Shown here in pieces: positions 1-4,751 of a DNA stretch of 5,342 bases. This stretch comes from an uncultured Collinsella sp. Its GTDB lineage: Bacteria; Actinomycetota; Coriobacteriia; Coriobacteriales; Coriobacteriaceae. How positions within the stretch are numbered: the stretch's first letter is position 1; each line of letters starts with the position of its first letter. The position numbers were made by a program, and so were the translations under genes. The notes under the pieces are model-generated. The model was not told where the DNA came from. It did no database searches and saw only the letters and a list, made by a program, of their open reading frames with translations. The DNA lies in the NCBI GenBank assembly GCA_905198825.1, contig CAJKEF010000103.1, forward strand, positions 1-5,342. The letters are read 5' to 3'.

Positions 1-175
1 CGGCCATGCGGGGCGCGGGGTTGCCGGGCCAGGGCTCGGCAGCACAACCCTTGGTGGTGATGGCGCCCAGCTGGGAAACATCAAAGAAGTTCTGGAACTG
101 CCAACCGTAGCCAAAGGTACCGGCTGCGGTGTTGATGGGGTTCTGCATCTTGACGCCGCCGAAATCGACGGCCAT
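1..175 (-). CDS. pyrD: Dihydroorotate dehydrogenase B, catalytic subunit (partial, N-terminal 58 residues)
   Basis: The reading frame opens just after pyrK and runs off the left edge. It gives an N-terminus with the class 1B dihydroorotate dehydrogenase pattern: NPINTAAGTFGYG (residues 12-24), LGAITTKG (36-43) and PGNPAPRM (50-57). In this family the TKG lysine and the glycine-rich AGTFGYG segment contact FMN and orotate. The catalytic cysteine would lie beyond the window. The enzyme is cytosolic and oxidises dihydroorotate to orotate, passing electrons through PyrK to NAD+. The adjacent pyrK supports class 1B rather than the quinone-linked class 2. I chose the ATG at 175. A GTG two codons upstream (181-179) is in frame and equally possible, because the ribosome binding site is weak for both (GTGGG at 190-186). 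The gene starts 14 nt after the pyrK stop, so translational coupling is likely. The class assignment is firm; the start is uncertain. Confidence 0.93.
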   Translation of the reverse strand, partial: MAVDFGGVKMQNPINTAAGTFGYGWQFQNFFDVSQLGAITTKGCAAEPWPGNPAPRMA

Positions 176-189
176 GTTCACGGTACCCA

Positions 190-981
190 CTAGAAGACCA
201 CCACCTTGGAAGCATCAAACACGGGGCCGCACATGCAGGCGCCCTTCATACCGTCGACCGTCTCGACATTGCAGGTGTTGCAGGCGCCAAAGCCGCAGCT
301 CATCATACGCTCGAGCGACACCTCGCAGTACGCACCGGCCTCGGCGGCAGCGGCGGCGACTTTCTTCATCATGACGGCGGGGCCGCAGCTGGCGACGTAG
401 TCGTAACCGCCCTCGCCGAGCAGCTCGGCTGCCGGGTCGGTGCAAAAACCGTGCGTGCCCAGCGTGCCATCGTCGGTGCACACGTTAACCGTGGCGCCCA
501 GCGCGCGGAACTCATCGACACCCACGGCCTTGGAAGCGGTGCCAAAGCCCAGGCACACGTCGACATCCACGCCCTGCTCGGCAAGCTTGCCGGCGAGGCA
601 GAGCACGGGCGGAACGCCGATGCCGCCCGCCACGAGCAGCGCCTTCCTGGTGCCCTCGGGAACAAGCCAGCCGCGGCCGCCAGGGCCCAACAGGTTGGAC
701 TTGGAGCCGGGGGCCATCTGCGACAGACGACGGGTGTCGTCACCCACGACGGCGTACCACAGCTCGACGGTGCCGGCCTGGGCGTCGGCGCGATAGAAGC
801 TCAGGGGCACGCGAAGCAGCGAGGACGCATCGCCGGGCACGGCAATGTTCACAAACTGACCGGGCTTGAGCGCACTTGCAAGCTTGGGGGCCGAGATGAC
901 GAGCGAGAAGATGCCGTCGGCGATCTCCTGGTTCGAGACGACCTCGAAGTCGTGCATGCGTGCAGTGGAAGGTGTGGGCAT
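190..981 (-). CDS. pyrK: Dihydroorotate dehydrogenase B, FAD/2Fe-2S electron transfer subunit
   Basis: This 263-residue protein has the normal PyrK length and layout. An N-terminal ferredoxin-reductase-like FAD domain (about 10-105) contains RVPLSFYRAD (57-66), the FAD-binding pattern, and LLGPGGRGW (97-105). The nucleotide-binding domain starts with LLVAGGIGVPPV (115-126) and includes the SCGP turn (198-201). A C-terminal 2Fe-2S site has C229, C234, C237 and C249 in the pattern C-x4-C-x2-C-x11-C, ending in GPVFD (252-256). C251, two residues after the last presumed ligand, is an extra cysteine. PyrK passes electrons from the FMN of PyrD through 2Fe-2S and FAD to NAD+ in a cytosolic PyrD2K2 complex. 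The ATG at 981 is preceded by GGAG (990-987) with a 5-nt spacer, which supports this start over the internal Met9. It lies 92 nt after pyrC, a gap containing a terminator-like hairpin, and directly before pyrD. Confidence 0.95.
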   Translation of the reverse strand: MPTPSTARMHDFEVVSNQEIADGIFSLVISAPKLASALKPGQFVNIAVPGDASSLLRVPLSFYRADAQAGTVELWYAVVGDDTRRLSQMAPGSKSNLLGPGGRGWLVPEGTRKALLVAGGIGVPPVLCLAGKLAEQGVDVDVCLGFGTASKAVGVDEFRALGATVNVCTDDGTLGTHGFCTDPAAELLGEGGYDYVASCGPAVMMKKVAAAAAEAGAYCEVSLERMMSCGFGACNTCNVETVDGMKGACMCGPVFDASKVVVF

Positions 982-996
982 AGACGCTCCAATCCC

Positions 997-1012
997 CCAT
1001 GCGATTGCATGG
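997..1012 (-). repeat. Short inverted repeat upstream of the pyrK ribosome binding site
   Basis: CCATGC and GCATGG form a perfect 6-bp inverted repeat around a 4-nt loop. It lies 6 nt upstream of the pyrK GGAG (990-987). As RNA it would be a small hairpin that could insulate or present the pyrK ribosome binding site. This may be chance; no partner sequence for a switch was found. Confidence 0.4.
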
Positions 1013-1014
1013 TC

Positions 1015-1053
1015 AAAACGAACAGAAAGCGCGGCACCGCAAGGGCACCGCGC
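1015..1053 (-). terminator. Terminator-like hairpin inside the operon, between pyrC and pyrK
   Basis: Read on the minus strand, GCGCGGTGCC (1053-1044) pairs with GGTGCCGCGC (1038-1029) in a 10-bp stem with two G-U pairs and a 5-nt loop. It is followed by a U-rich but interrupted tract, TTTCTGTTCGTTTT (1028-1015). The hairpin lies in the 92-nt gap after the pyrC stop, where the other junctions have almost no gap. I infer a partial terminator or an RNA-processing/stability element that lowers pyrKD expression relative to pyrRBC. The broken U-tract argues against full termination. On the plus strand the stem is not followed by T residues. Confidence 0.55.
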
Positions 1054-1073
1054 ACAAAAGCGATAAGGCTATG

Positions 1074-2363
1074 CTAGCAGATGCAGCCGTCGGCAAGCGT
1101 CTGTTTACCGCCGACAAACACATCGGTGGCACGACCGGTAAGCGTGCGGCCGGCGAAGCCGGAGTTCTCGGCACGCGACTCGTAACCGCCCTCGCCAACC
1201 GTCCAGGTTGCGGCGGGGTCGAACACGGTCAGGTCGGCAACGGAGCCCGCCTTGACCTGAACCTGGTCGAGGCCCAGAATCTCACGCGGCTTGATGGCCA
1301 TGAGCTCGACCATGCGGCCCACGCTCATCTTGCCCGTGTTGACCAGCTCGGTGAGCACGAGCGACAGCGAGGTCTCGAGGCCGATCATGCCAAAGGGTGC
1401 GAGCTCGAACTCGCGGGCCTTCTCCCACGGAGTGTGCGGAGCGTGATCGGTGACGATAACGTCGACGGTACCGTCGATGACACCCTGACGGATGGCCTCG
1501 GCGTCCTCGTCGGTGCGCAGCGGCGGATTGACCTTGAGCGAGGTGTTGTAGGTCTCGTCCAGGTCGTTCTCGGTCAGGAACATGTGGTGCGGGGTGGCCT
1601 CGCAGGTAACCTGAACGCCAGCGGCCTTACCGGCACGCACGATTTCCAGGCCATGGGCGGTGGAGATGTGCTGGATGTGCAGCTTGGCACCGGTCAGCTT
1701 GGCGATCTCGATGTCGCGGGCGATCTGAAGCTCCTCGCCGGCAGCCGGCCAGCCCTCGAGAGCCAGACGGGTCGAGACCTTGCCCTCGTTGATCTGGCCG
1801 TGGCCGACCAGGTCCTCGTCCTGGCAGTGGCTCATAAATACCTTGCCGAACATCTTGCCGTAGTCCATGCAGCGACGGAGCATGCCCGCGCCCTGCACGC
1901 CGCGACCGTCGTCGGTGAAGGCGACGGCGCCGTGGGCGACCATATCGCCCATCTCGGACATGGCCTCGCCCTTAAGACCGCGGGTCATGGCACCCGACGG
2001 ATAGACGCGGCAGTGACCGACCTCGGCAGCGCGGGACTTGACGAACTCCACGACGGTACCGTTATCGGTGACGGGATCGGTGTTGGGCATGGCGCACACG
2101 CCGGTGAAGCCGCCCTTAGCAGCTGCGCGGGTGCCGCTCTCGATGTCCTCTTTGACCTCGTAGCCGGGCTCGCGAAGGTGAACGTGCATATCCACCAGGC
2201 CGGGGACGAGGTACTTGCCGGAAAGGTCGCGGACCTCGGCTCCCTCGACGGTGAGATTCTCGCCGACCTCGGCGATCTTATCGCCGTCAATCAGGACGTC
2301 AACGACACCATCAAGCTCGACGGACGGGTCGACGACGTGGGCATTCTTAAGAAGCAAGGCCAT
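1074..2363 (-). CDS. pyrC: Dihydroorotase (zinc metalloenzyme, class I)
   Basis: The 429-residue product has the length of Bacillus-type class I dihydroorotases. It reversibly cyclises N-carbamoyl-aspartate to dihydroorotate in the cytosol. The metal-site residues of the amidohydrolase barrel are all visible: H60 and H62 in DMHVHLREPG (58-67), D151 in FTDDG (149-153), H179 in MSHC (177-180), H232 in HIQHIS (229-234) and D306 in VTDHAPH (304-310). Substrate-binding signatures MPNTDP (92-97) and NPPLR (279-283) are present, so it should be active rather than a structural pseudo-dihydroorotase. The frame stays open upstream to 2519, but the ATG at 2363 is chosen. It has a perfect GGAGGT (2376-2371) with a 7-nt spacer, and the family N-terminus MALLLKNAHVVDP begins there. 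The first 17 nt overlap the end of pyrB, which suggests translational coupling. The stop is TAG. Confidence 0.97.
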   Translation of the reverse strand: MALLLKNAHVVDPSVELDGVVDVLIDGDKIAEVGENLTVEGAEVRDLSGKYLVPGLVDMHVHLREPGYEVKEDIESGTRAAAKGGFTGVCAMPNTDPVTDNGTVVEFVKSRAAEVGHCRVYPSGAMTRGLKGEAMSEMGDMVAHGAVAFTDDGRGVQGAGMLRRCMDYGKMFGKVFMSHCQDEDLVGHGQINEGKVSTRLALEGWPAAGEELQIARDIEIAKLTGAKLHIQHISTAHGLEIVRAGKAAGVQVTCEATPHHMFLTENDLDETYNTSLKVNPPLRTDEDAEAIRQGVIDGTVDVIVTDHAPHTPWEKAREFELAPFGMIGLETSLSLVLTELVNTGKMSVGRMVELMAIKPREILGLDQVQVKAGSVADLTVFDPAATWTVGEGGYESRAENSGFAGRTLTGRATDVFVGGKQTLADGCIC

Positions 2364-3291
2364 TATCGGCACCTCCAAGCAGCAGATACAGGATAGCCAT
2401 ACGCACGCAGATACCGGCGTAGACCTGCTCCAGGATGACGGAGCGTTGCGGGTGGTCGGCCATATAGGAGTCGAACTCGACGCCGCGGTTGATGGGGCCC
2501 GGGTGGCAGATGATCGCATCGGGCTTCATGAGCTTCTCGCGGTCCTTGGTCAGGCCGAAGAGCTTGTGGTACTCGCGAATGGTCGGGAACGGGGCACCCT
2601 CGAGGCGCTCCTGCTGTACGCGCAGCATGTAGACGACGTCCAGCTCGGGCAGGACGGAATCGAGGTCGCTCGTCACGTGGTCGCAGCCCAGGACCTCGGG
2701 CGCCGGCGGCAGCAGCGTGCCGGGGGCGACGGCGTAGGTCTCGCAGCCCATGATCTTAAGGGCGGGGATCAGCGAGCCGCAGACGCGGGAGTGGGCGATA
2801 TCGCCGACGACGGCGACCTTCAGACCGTGGAAGTCACCCTTGTGCTCCCAGATGGTGTACAGGTCGAGCAGGGCCTGCGTGGGATGGTTGTGCTTGCCGT
2901 CACCGGCGCAGATGACGCTTGCAGGCGAGTTCTGCGTGACGATGTAGGGAGCGCCGGCGTGCTTATCGCGCACGACAATGCAGTCGATCTTATAGGCGTT
3001 GAGGGTCTCGACGGTGTCGACGAGGCTCTCGCCCTTGACCGTGGAGGTCGAGGAGCCGCCAAAGTTAAGGCTGTCGGCCGAAAGACGCTTCTCGGCGAGC
3101 TCGAAGGAGCTGCGGGTGCGTGTCGAGGGCTCATTGAACATGTTGACGATGGTCTTGCCCTTGAGCGTGGGAACCTTCTTGATGGCACGCTCGTTGACCT
3201 CGGAGAACGCCTTGGCGGTCTCGAGGATGAGCTTGATGTCCTCTTCGGAGTACTCGGTAATGTCGATCAGGTGCTTATGGTTGAACGCCAC
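2347..3291 (-). CDS. pyrB: Aspartate carbamoyltransferase, catalytic chain
   Basis: The 314-residue product condenses carbamoyl phosphate and aspartate to N-carbamoyl-aspartate, the committed step of UMP synthesis. Numbered from the GTG at 3291, the carbamoyl-phosphate loop is NEPSTRTRSSFE (53-64). The flexible loop lysine is K86 in STVKGES (83-89). R109 is in VVRDKHAG, the HNHPTQALLD motif is at 134-143, the aspartate-site arginine is R224 in MLRVQQER, and HPGPINRG is at 263-270. The HPGP form resembles Bacillus- and Pseudomonas-type enzymes that lack a PyrI regulatory chain, and no pyrI is seen here. An in-frame GTG at 3303 would give four extra residues (MSST), but it sits inside the GGGAGGTGAG ribosome binding site and has none of its own. 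The GTG at 3291, 8 nt beyond that site, is therefore preferred. The gene follows the pyrR stop by 4 nt and overlaps pyrC by 17 nt. Confidence 0.96.
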   Translation of the reverse strand: MAFNHKHLIDITEYSEEDIKLILETAKAFSEVNERAIKKVPTLKGKTIVNMFNEPSTRTRSSFELAEKRLSADSLNFGGSSTSTVKGESLVDTVETLNAYKIDCIVVRDKHAGAPYIVTQNSPASVICAGDGKHNHPTQALLDLYTIWEHKGDFHGLKVAVVGDIAHSRVCGSLIPALKIMGCETYAVAPGTLLPPAPEVLGCDHVTSDLDSVLPELDVVYMLRVQQERLEGAPFPTIREYHKLFGLTKDREKLMKPDAIICHPGPINRGVEFDSYMADHPQRSVILEQVYAGICVRMAILYLLLGGADNGLAS

Positions 3292-3295
3292 GGTA

Positions 3296-3880
3296 CTACT
3301 CACCTCCCAGCGGCGCGGAGCCCACGTGGGAACCCGGCGCGACGTCGTTAATCTCGACGGCGGTGTGGCCGTCGACTTCCTTCATATATAGGTGCACGTT
3401 CTCCTCATGCGACGAGGGAACGTTCTTGCCGACAAAGTCCGGCGAGATGGGGAGCTCACGGTGGCCGCGGTCAACGAGAACTGCCAGCTCAATACGGCTC
3501 GGACGGCCCAGGTCCATGACGGCGTCGAGAGCGGCGCGGATGGTACGGCCCGTATACAGGATGTCGTCCACCAGCACGACGCGCTTGCCGTCGACGCTGA
3601 AGGGAATGTTGGTAGCGTGGATCGCGGGAGCGAAATTGGTCGCATAGTCATCGCGGTAGAAGCTGATGTCCAGGCTGCCGAGCGGAACGTCGACGCCCTC
3701 GATCTCCTTGATCTCCTCGGCGAGCTTCTTTGCCAGAAGGTCGCCGCGCGTGACGATGCCGACCAGAGCGAGGTCTTCACAGCCCTCGTTGCGCTCGAGA
3801 ATCTCGTGCGCGATGCGGGTCATCGCTCGATTGACGGCGGTCTCGTCCATGATGACCGCCTTGGGGGAAGTCGTGCCCAT
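3296..3880 (-). CDS. pyrR: PyrR bifunctional protein: pyr operon RNA-binding attenuator / uracil phosphoribosyltransferase
   Basis: The 194-residue protein is slightly longer than the usual ~180 residues, owing to a glycine/proline-rich tail (about 182-194). The type I phosphoribosyltransferase PRPP loop VVLVDDILYTGRT is at 101-113. Other family segments are GIVTRGDLLAKKL (41-53), SLDISFYRDDY (69-79), and VLVDRGHRELPISPDF (134-149). In characterised relatives, PyrR with bound UMP binds a hairpin in the pyr leader RNA and promotes termination or blocks translation; PRPP counteracts this. It often also has weak uracil phosphoribosyltransferase activity. The ATG at 3880 has AAGGAG (3890-3885) with a 4-nt spacer. 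It is the first gene of the operon, directly behind the leader folded below, so it probably regulates its own transcript. The alternative of a plain salvage Upp enzyme is unlikely given the sequence and position. Confidence 0.96.
   Translation of the reverse strand: MGTTSPKAVIMDETAVNRAMTRIAHEILERNEGCEDLALVGIVTRGDLLAKKLAEEIKEIEGVDVPLGSLDISFYRDDYATNFAPAIHATNIPFSVDGKRVVLVDDILYTGRTIRAALDAVMDLGRPSRIELAVLVDRGHRELPISPDFVGKNVPSSHEENVHLYMKEVDGHTAVEINDVAPGSHVGSAPLGGE
3299..3308 (-). promoter_or_regulatory. Ribosome binding site that fixes the pyrB start
   Basis: GGGAGGTGAG lies within the last codons of pyrR and is an almost ideal Shine-Dalgarno sequence. It overlaps the potential GTG start at 3303-3301, which therefore cannot use it. 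It is correctly spaced for the GTG at 3291-3289 (8 nt after AGGTGA). Its place inside the pyrR coding end suggests coupled translation of pyrR and pyrB. Confidence 0.7.
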
Positions 3881-3901
3881 CGATCTCCTTCCTCACATGT
3901 C

Positions 3902-3921
3902 TTGACTGCTGACACAGTCAA
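3902..3921 (-). repeat. Hairpin between the attenuator and the pyrR ribosome binding site
   Basis: TTGACTG and CAGTCAA form a perfect 7-bp inverted repeat around a 6-nt loop. The first two bases belong to the terminator U-tract and the repeat ends 9 nt before the GAGG/AAGGAG ribosome binding region. In read-through transcripts it would sit just 5' of the pyrR start. It could stabilise the message or influence initiation; the role is unproven. Confidence 0.5.
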
Positions 3922-3960
3922 AAAAATAGATGCCCGACCGCTCAAAGCGGACCAGACACC
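3920..3960 (-). terminator. Intrinsic terminator of the pyr attenuator
   Basis: On the minus strand an outer stem GGTGTC (3960-3955) pairs with GGCATC (3934-3929), and an inner stem CCGCT (3950-3946) pairs with AGCGG (3942-3938) around a 3-nt loop. A small internal loop separates them. After T and A comes an uninterrupted run of seven T (3926-3920). It lies 40 nt before the pyrR start, as expected for an attenuator controlling the whole operon. Confidence 0.85.
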
Positions 3961-3995
3961 CACAGGAAGGGCTGCTCTTTGGCAGCAATGTAATT

Positions 3996-4025
3996 CCATG
4001 TGGGTATCTCGTACCCCTTTAATGG
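3996..4025 (-). promoter_or_regulatory. Candidate PyrR-binding hairpin (anti-antiterminator)
   Basis: The minus-strand RNA folds as lower stem CCAT (4025-4022) with ATGG (3999-3996), an internal loop TAAAG opposite AC, and an upper stem GGGTA (4016-4012) with TACCC (4006-4002). The terminal loop is CGAGA (4011-4007). The lower stem, asymmetric purine-rich internal loop, upper stem and GAGA loop resemble PyrR targets in Bacillus. Recalled from memory, the loop consensus there is NGNGA within UCC-NGNGA-GGYU. The stem bases differ from Bacillus but pairing is kept. A second hairpin (GCTGC/GCAGC with loop CAAAGA, 3986-3971) is a weaker alternative target. Confidence 0.65.
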
Positions 4026-4111
4026 TCAAGGGATAGTGTAGCCAACCTCGAGCTTAATTGCGAGCATAAATACAGAGCAATCCGTAAACGGAGCCCAACA
4101 CTCCATAAACC

Positions 4112-4140
4112 TATATATATTTGTGGGACGAGCTTGAAAA
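4112..4140 (-). promoter_or_regulatory. Candidate pyr operon promoter
   Basis: TTTTCA (4140-4135) and TATATA (4117-4112) are separated by 17 nt on the minus strand, giving an expected start near 4105 and a leader that contains the whole attenuator. Both boxes match the sigma-70 consensus only at 4 of 6 positions. A downstream alternative -10, TACACT (4040-4035), has no convincing -35 but would still leave the switch intact. The -35 overlaps that of a plus-strand promoter candidate. Confidence 0.45.
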
Positions 4141-4162
4141 CCTTGGTTCGAGCTGGCATAAT
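4134..4162 (+). promoter_or_regulatory. Candidate sigma-70 promoter on the plus strand, upstream of rpmB
   Basis: TTGAAA (4134-4139) and CATAAT (4157-4162) are separated by exactly 17 nt, and each box matches the consensus at 5 of 6 positions. Transcription would start near 4169 and give a leader of about 160 nt before rpmB. It may be an upstream promoter for rpmB or drive a short leader transcript. No gene other than rpmB follows it. Confidence 0.5.
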
Positions 4163-4245
4163 CCCCCCTGCTGCACGTAAATCGGATCTACGTCCAGGGC
4201 CGTGGCGTGGGCACTATCGCCAAAAGAGGAATATCTCTGTGTAGA

Positions 4246-4277
4246 TTGCACACAGGGAGTTGCTTCTGTGCTATAGT
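4246..4277 (+). promoter_or_regulatory. Candidate proximal rpmB promoter (extended -10)
   Basis: TGCTATAGT (4269-4277) is an extended -10 element, with a TG dinucleotide one base before TATAGT. TTGCAC (4246-4251) is a possible -35 but with a long 20-nt spacer, so the extended -10 would have to carry recognition. The start would be near 4284, giving a leader of about 48 nt to the rpmB ATG. Confidence 0.5.
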
Positions 4278-4295
4278 TCAGGCTTGTTTGTTAAC

Positions 4296-4315
4296 GCGAC
4301 ATGTTCGTTTGTCGC
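4296..4315 (+). repeat. Leader hairpin directly before the rpmB ribosome binding site
   Basis: GCGACA (4296-4301) and TGTCGC (4310-4315) form a perfect 6-bp inverted repeat with an 8-nt loop. The Shine-Dalgarno sequence AAGGAGG (4318-4324) begins 2 nt after it. As RNA it would sit just 5' of the ribosome footprint and might be a target for feedback or a stabilising 5' structure. No pairing to the Shine-Dalgarno sequence itself was seen. Confidence 0.45.
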
Positions 4316-4331
4316 CCAAGGAGGGTCAGTT

Positions 4332-4520
4332 ATGTCCAAAGTTTGCGAAGTTTGCGGTAAGCACCCCGTTGCCGGTCGCTCCATCAGCCACTCTCACCGC
4401 GTCACCAACCGTAAGTTCCGCCCCAACATCCAGCGCGTCTACGTCGTCGTCGATGGTCACCGTCGCAAGATGAACGTTTGCTCCACCTGCCTCAAGTCCG
4501 GCAAGGTTGCGCGCTCCTAA
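4332..4520 (+). CDS. rpmB: 50S ribosomal protein L28, zinc-ribbon (C+) form
   Basis: The 62-residue basic protein matches bacterial L28 (bL28): MSKVCEVCGK at the start, SHSHRVTNRKFRPNIQ (19-34) in the core, and KSGKVARS at the end. It is a structural component of the large ribosomal subunit. Two CxxC pairs, C5/C8 and C50/C53, form the predicted zinc ribbon, making this the zinc-containing form rather than the cysteine-free paralogue that some Actinobacteria make under zinc starvation. The ATG at 4332 has AAGGAGG (4318-4324) with a 7-nt spacer. An upstream in-frame extension to 4260 lacks a ribosome binding site and family similarity. It is monocistronic here: its own promoter candidates lie upstream and a strong terminator lies 68 nt after the TAA stop. 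It is divergent from the pyr operon. Confidence 0.97.
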   Translation: MSKVCEVCGKHPVAGRSISHSHRVTNRKFRPNIQRVYVVVDGHRRKMNVCSTCLKSGKVARS

Positions 4521-4588
4521 ATAAGGTCTTACCAACAAGTACCTCGGACTCTCCGGGTCAAAGACCTCGCGTTCACATAGAACTTACC

Positions 4589-4621
4589 AAAGGCGCCCTC
4601 CCCTACGGAGGGCGCCTTTTT
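4589..4621 (+). terminator. Strong intrinsic terminator of rpmB
   Basis: GGCGCCCTCC (4592-4601) pairs perfectly with GGAGGGCGCC (4607-4616) around a 5-nt loop, extended by AAA/TTT, and five T residues follow (4617-4621). The 68 nt between the rpmB stop and this hairpin contain no gene. The only other pairing noted there is AGGTCT (4524-4529) with AGACCT (4562-4567). On the minus strand only TTT follows the stem, so it should act mainly on rpmB transcripts. Confidence 0.92.
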
Positions 4622-4624
4622 GCA

Positions 4625-4682
4625 CTCATTCGGGACAGGCTTACATGAGCGAAAACACCCGTGTAAGCCTGTCCCGAATGAG
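4625..4682. repeat. Long palindrome (REPIN-like), 21-bp perfect arms
   Basis: The left arm (4625-4645, starting CTCATTCGGGACAGG) and right arm (4662-4682, ending CCTGTCCCGAATGAG) are exact reverse complements over 21 bp, with a 16-nt loop at 4646-4661. The loop contains GAAAACACCC, the reverse complement of the GGGTGTTTTC in the neighbouring repeats. Two inverted REP units around a short spacer fit the REPIN layout. The nearby RAYT gene is the likely mobilising enzyme. Confidence 0.85.
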
Positions 4683-4685
4683 CGG

Positions 4686-4749
4686 ATGAGTGTTTTCCCA
4701 CTCATTGGGGACAGACTAAGATGGGTGTTTTCACGCATTGGGGACAGAC
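4686..4749. repeat. Degenerate direct REP-like repeats with GGGGACAGAC core
   Basis: Two related units follow one another. At 4687-4716 the unit starts TGAGTGTTTTC and ends CATTGGGGACAGAC. At 4722-4749 it starts TGGGTGTTTTC and ends CATTGGGGACAGAC. They are direct repeats differing by two bases in length and a few substitutions. ATGAGTG (4686-4692) and CACTCAT (4699-4705) also form a 7-bp hairpin. The cores match the arms of the palindrome at 4625-4682 except for CGGGACAGG in place of GGGGACAGA, so the whole stretch is one REP cluster. A short open frame across it on the minus strand is a by-product of the repeats. Confidence 0.8.
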
Positions 4750-4751
4750 AT

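Larger units (their letters stand above)
3881..4105 (-). promoter_or_regulatory. pyr operon leader RNA with PyrR-type attenuation switch
   Basis: About 225 nt of untranslated leader precede pyrR, if transcription starts near 4105. Three mutually exclusive structures can be drawn. The candidate PyrR-binding anti-antiterminator is at 4025-3996. The antiterminator pairs 4009-3999 (AGATACCCACA) with 3964-3954 (TGTGGGTGTCT), 11 bp with one G-U pair. The terminator is at 3960-3920. The antiterminator shares TACCC with the first structure and GGTGTC with the terminator. Bound PyrR would therefore break the antiterminator and release the terminator, which is the Bacillus logic. Inside the antiterminator, GGAA/TTCC and GCTGC/GCAGC with loop CAAAGA add further pairing. 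The pairings were found by eye; no folding energies were computed. Confidence 0.8.

Noticed and set aside
999..2396. 465-codon plus-strand open frame opposite pyrC
   Set aside because: It is a high-G+C shadow on the opposite strand of the firmly identified pyrC, with no recognisable domain or ribosome binding site.
2215..3351. 378-codon plus-strand open frame opposite pyrB
   Set aside because: It is antisense to pyrB, which has every catalytic motif; the long open frame reflects codon bias on the other strand.
4298..4309. CGACATGTTCG as a LexA (SOS) box
   Set aside because: The half-site spacing is three bases too short for the Gram-positive CGAAC-N4-GTTCG pattern, and a ribosomal protein gene is not an expected SOS target.
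4246..4331. Zur-type zinc control of rpmB
   Set aside because: The protein is the zinc-containing form; Zur regulation is known for the cysteine-free paralogues, and no clear Zur palindrome was seen.
4207..4473. Upstream or alternative-frame reading frames around rpmB as leader peptides
   Set aside because: They lack a ribosome binding site and known similarity; the 62-residue L28 start at 4332 has an ideal one.
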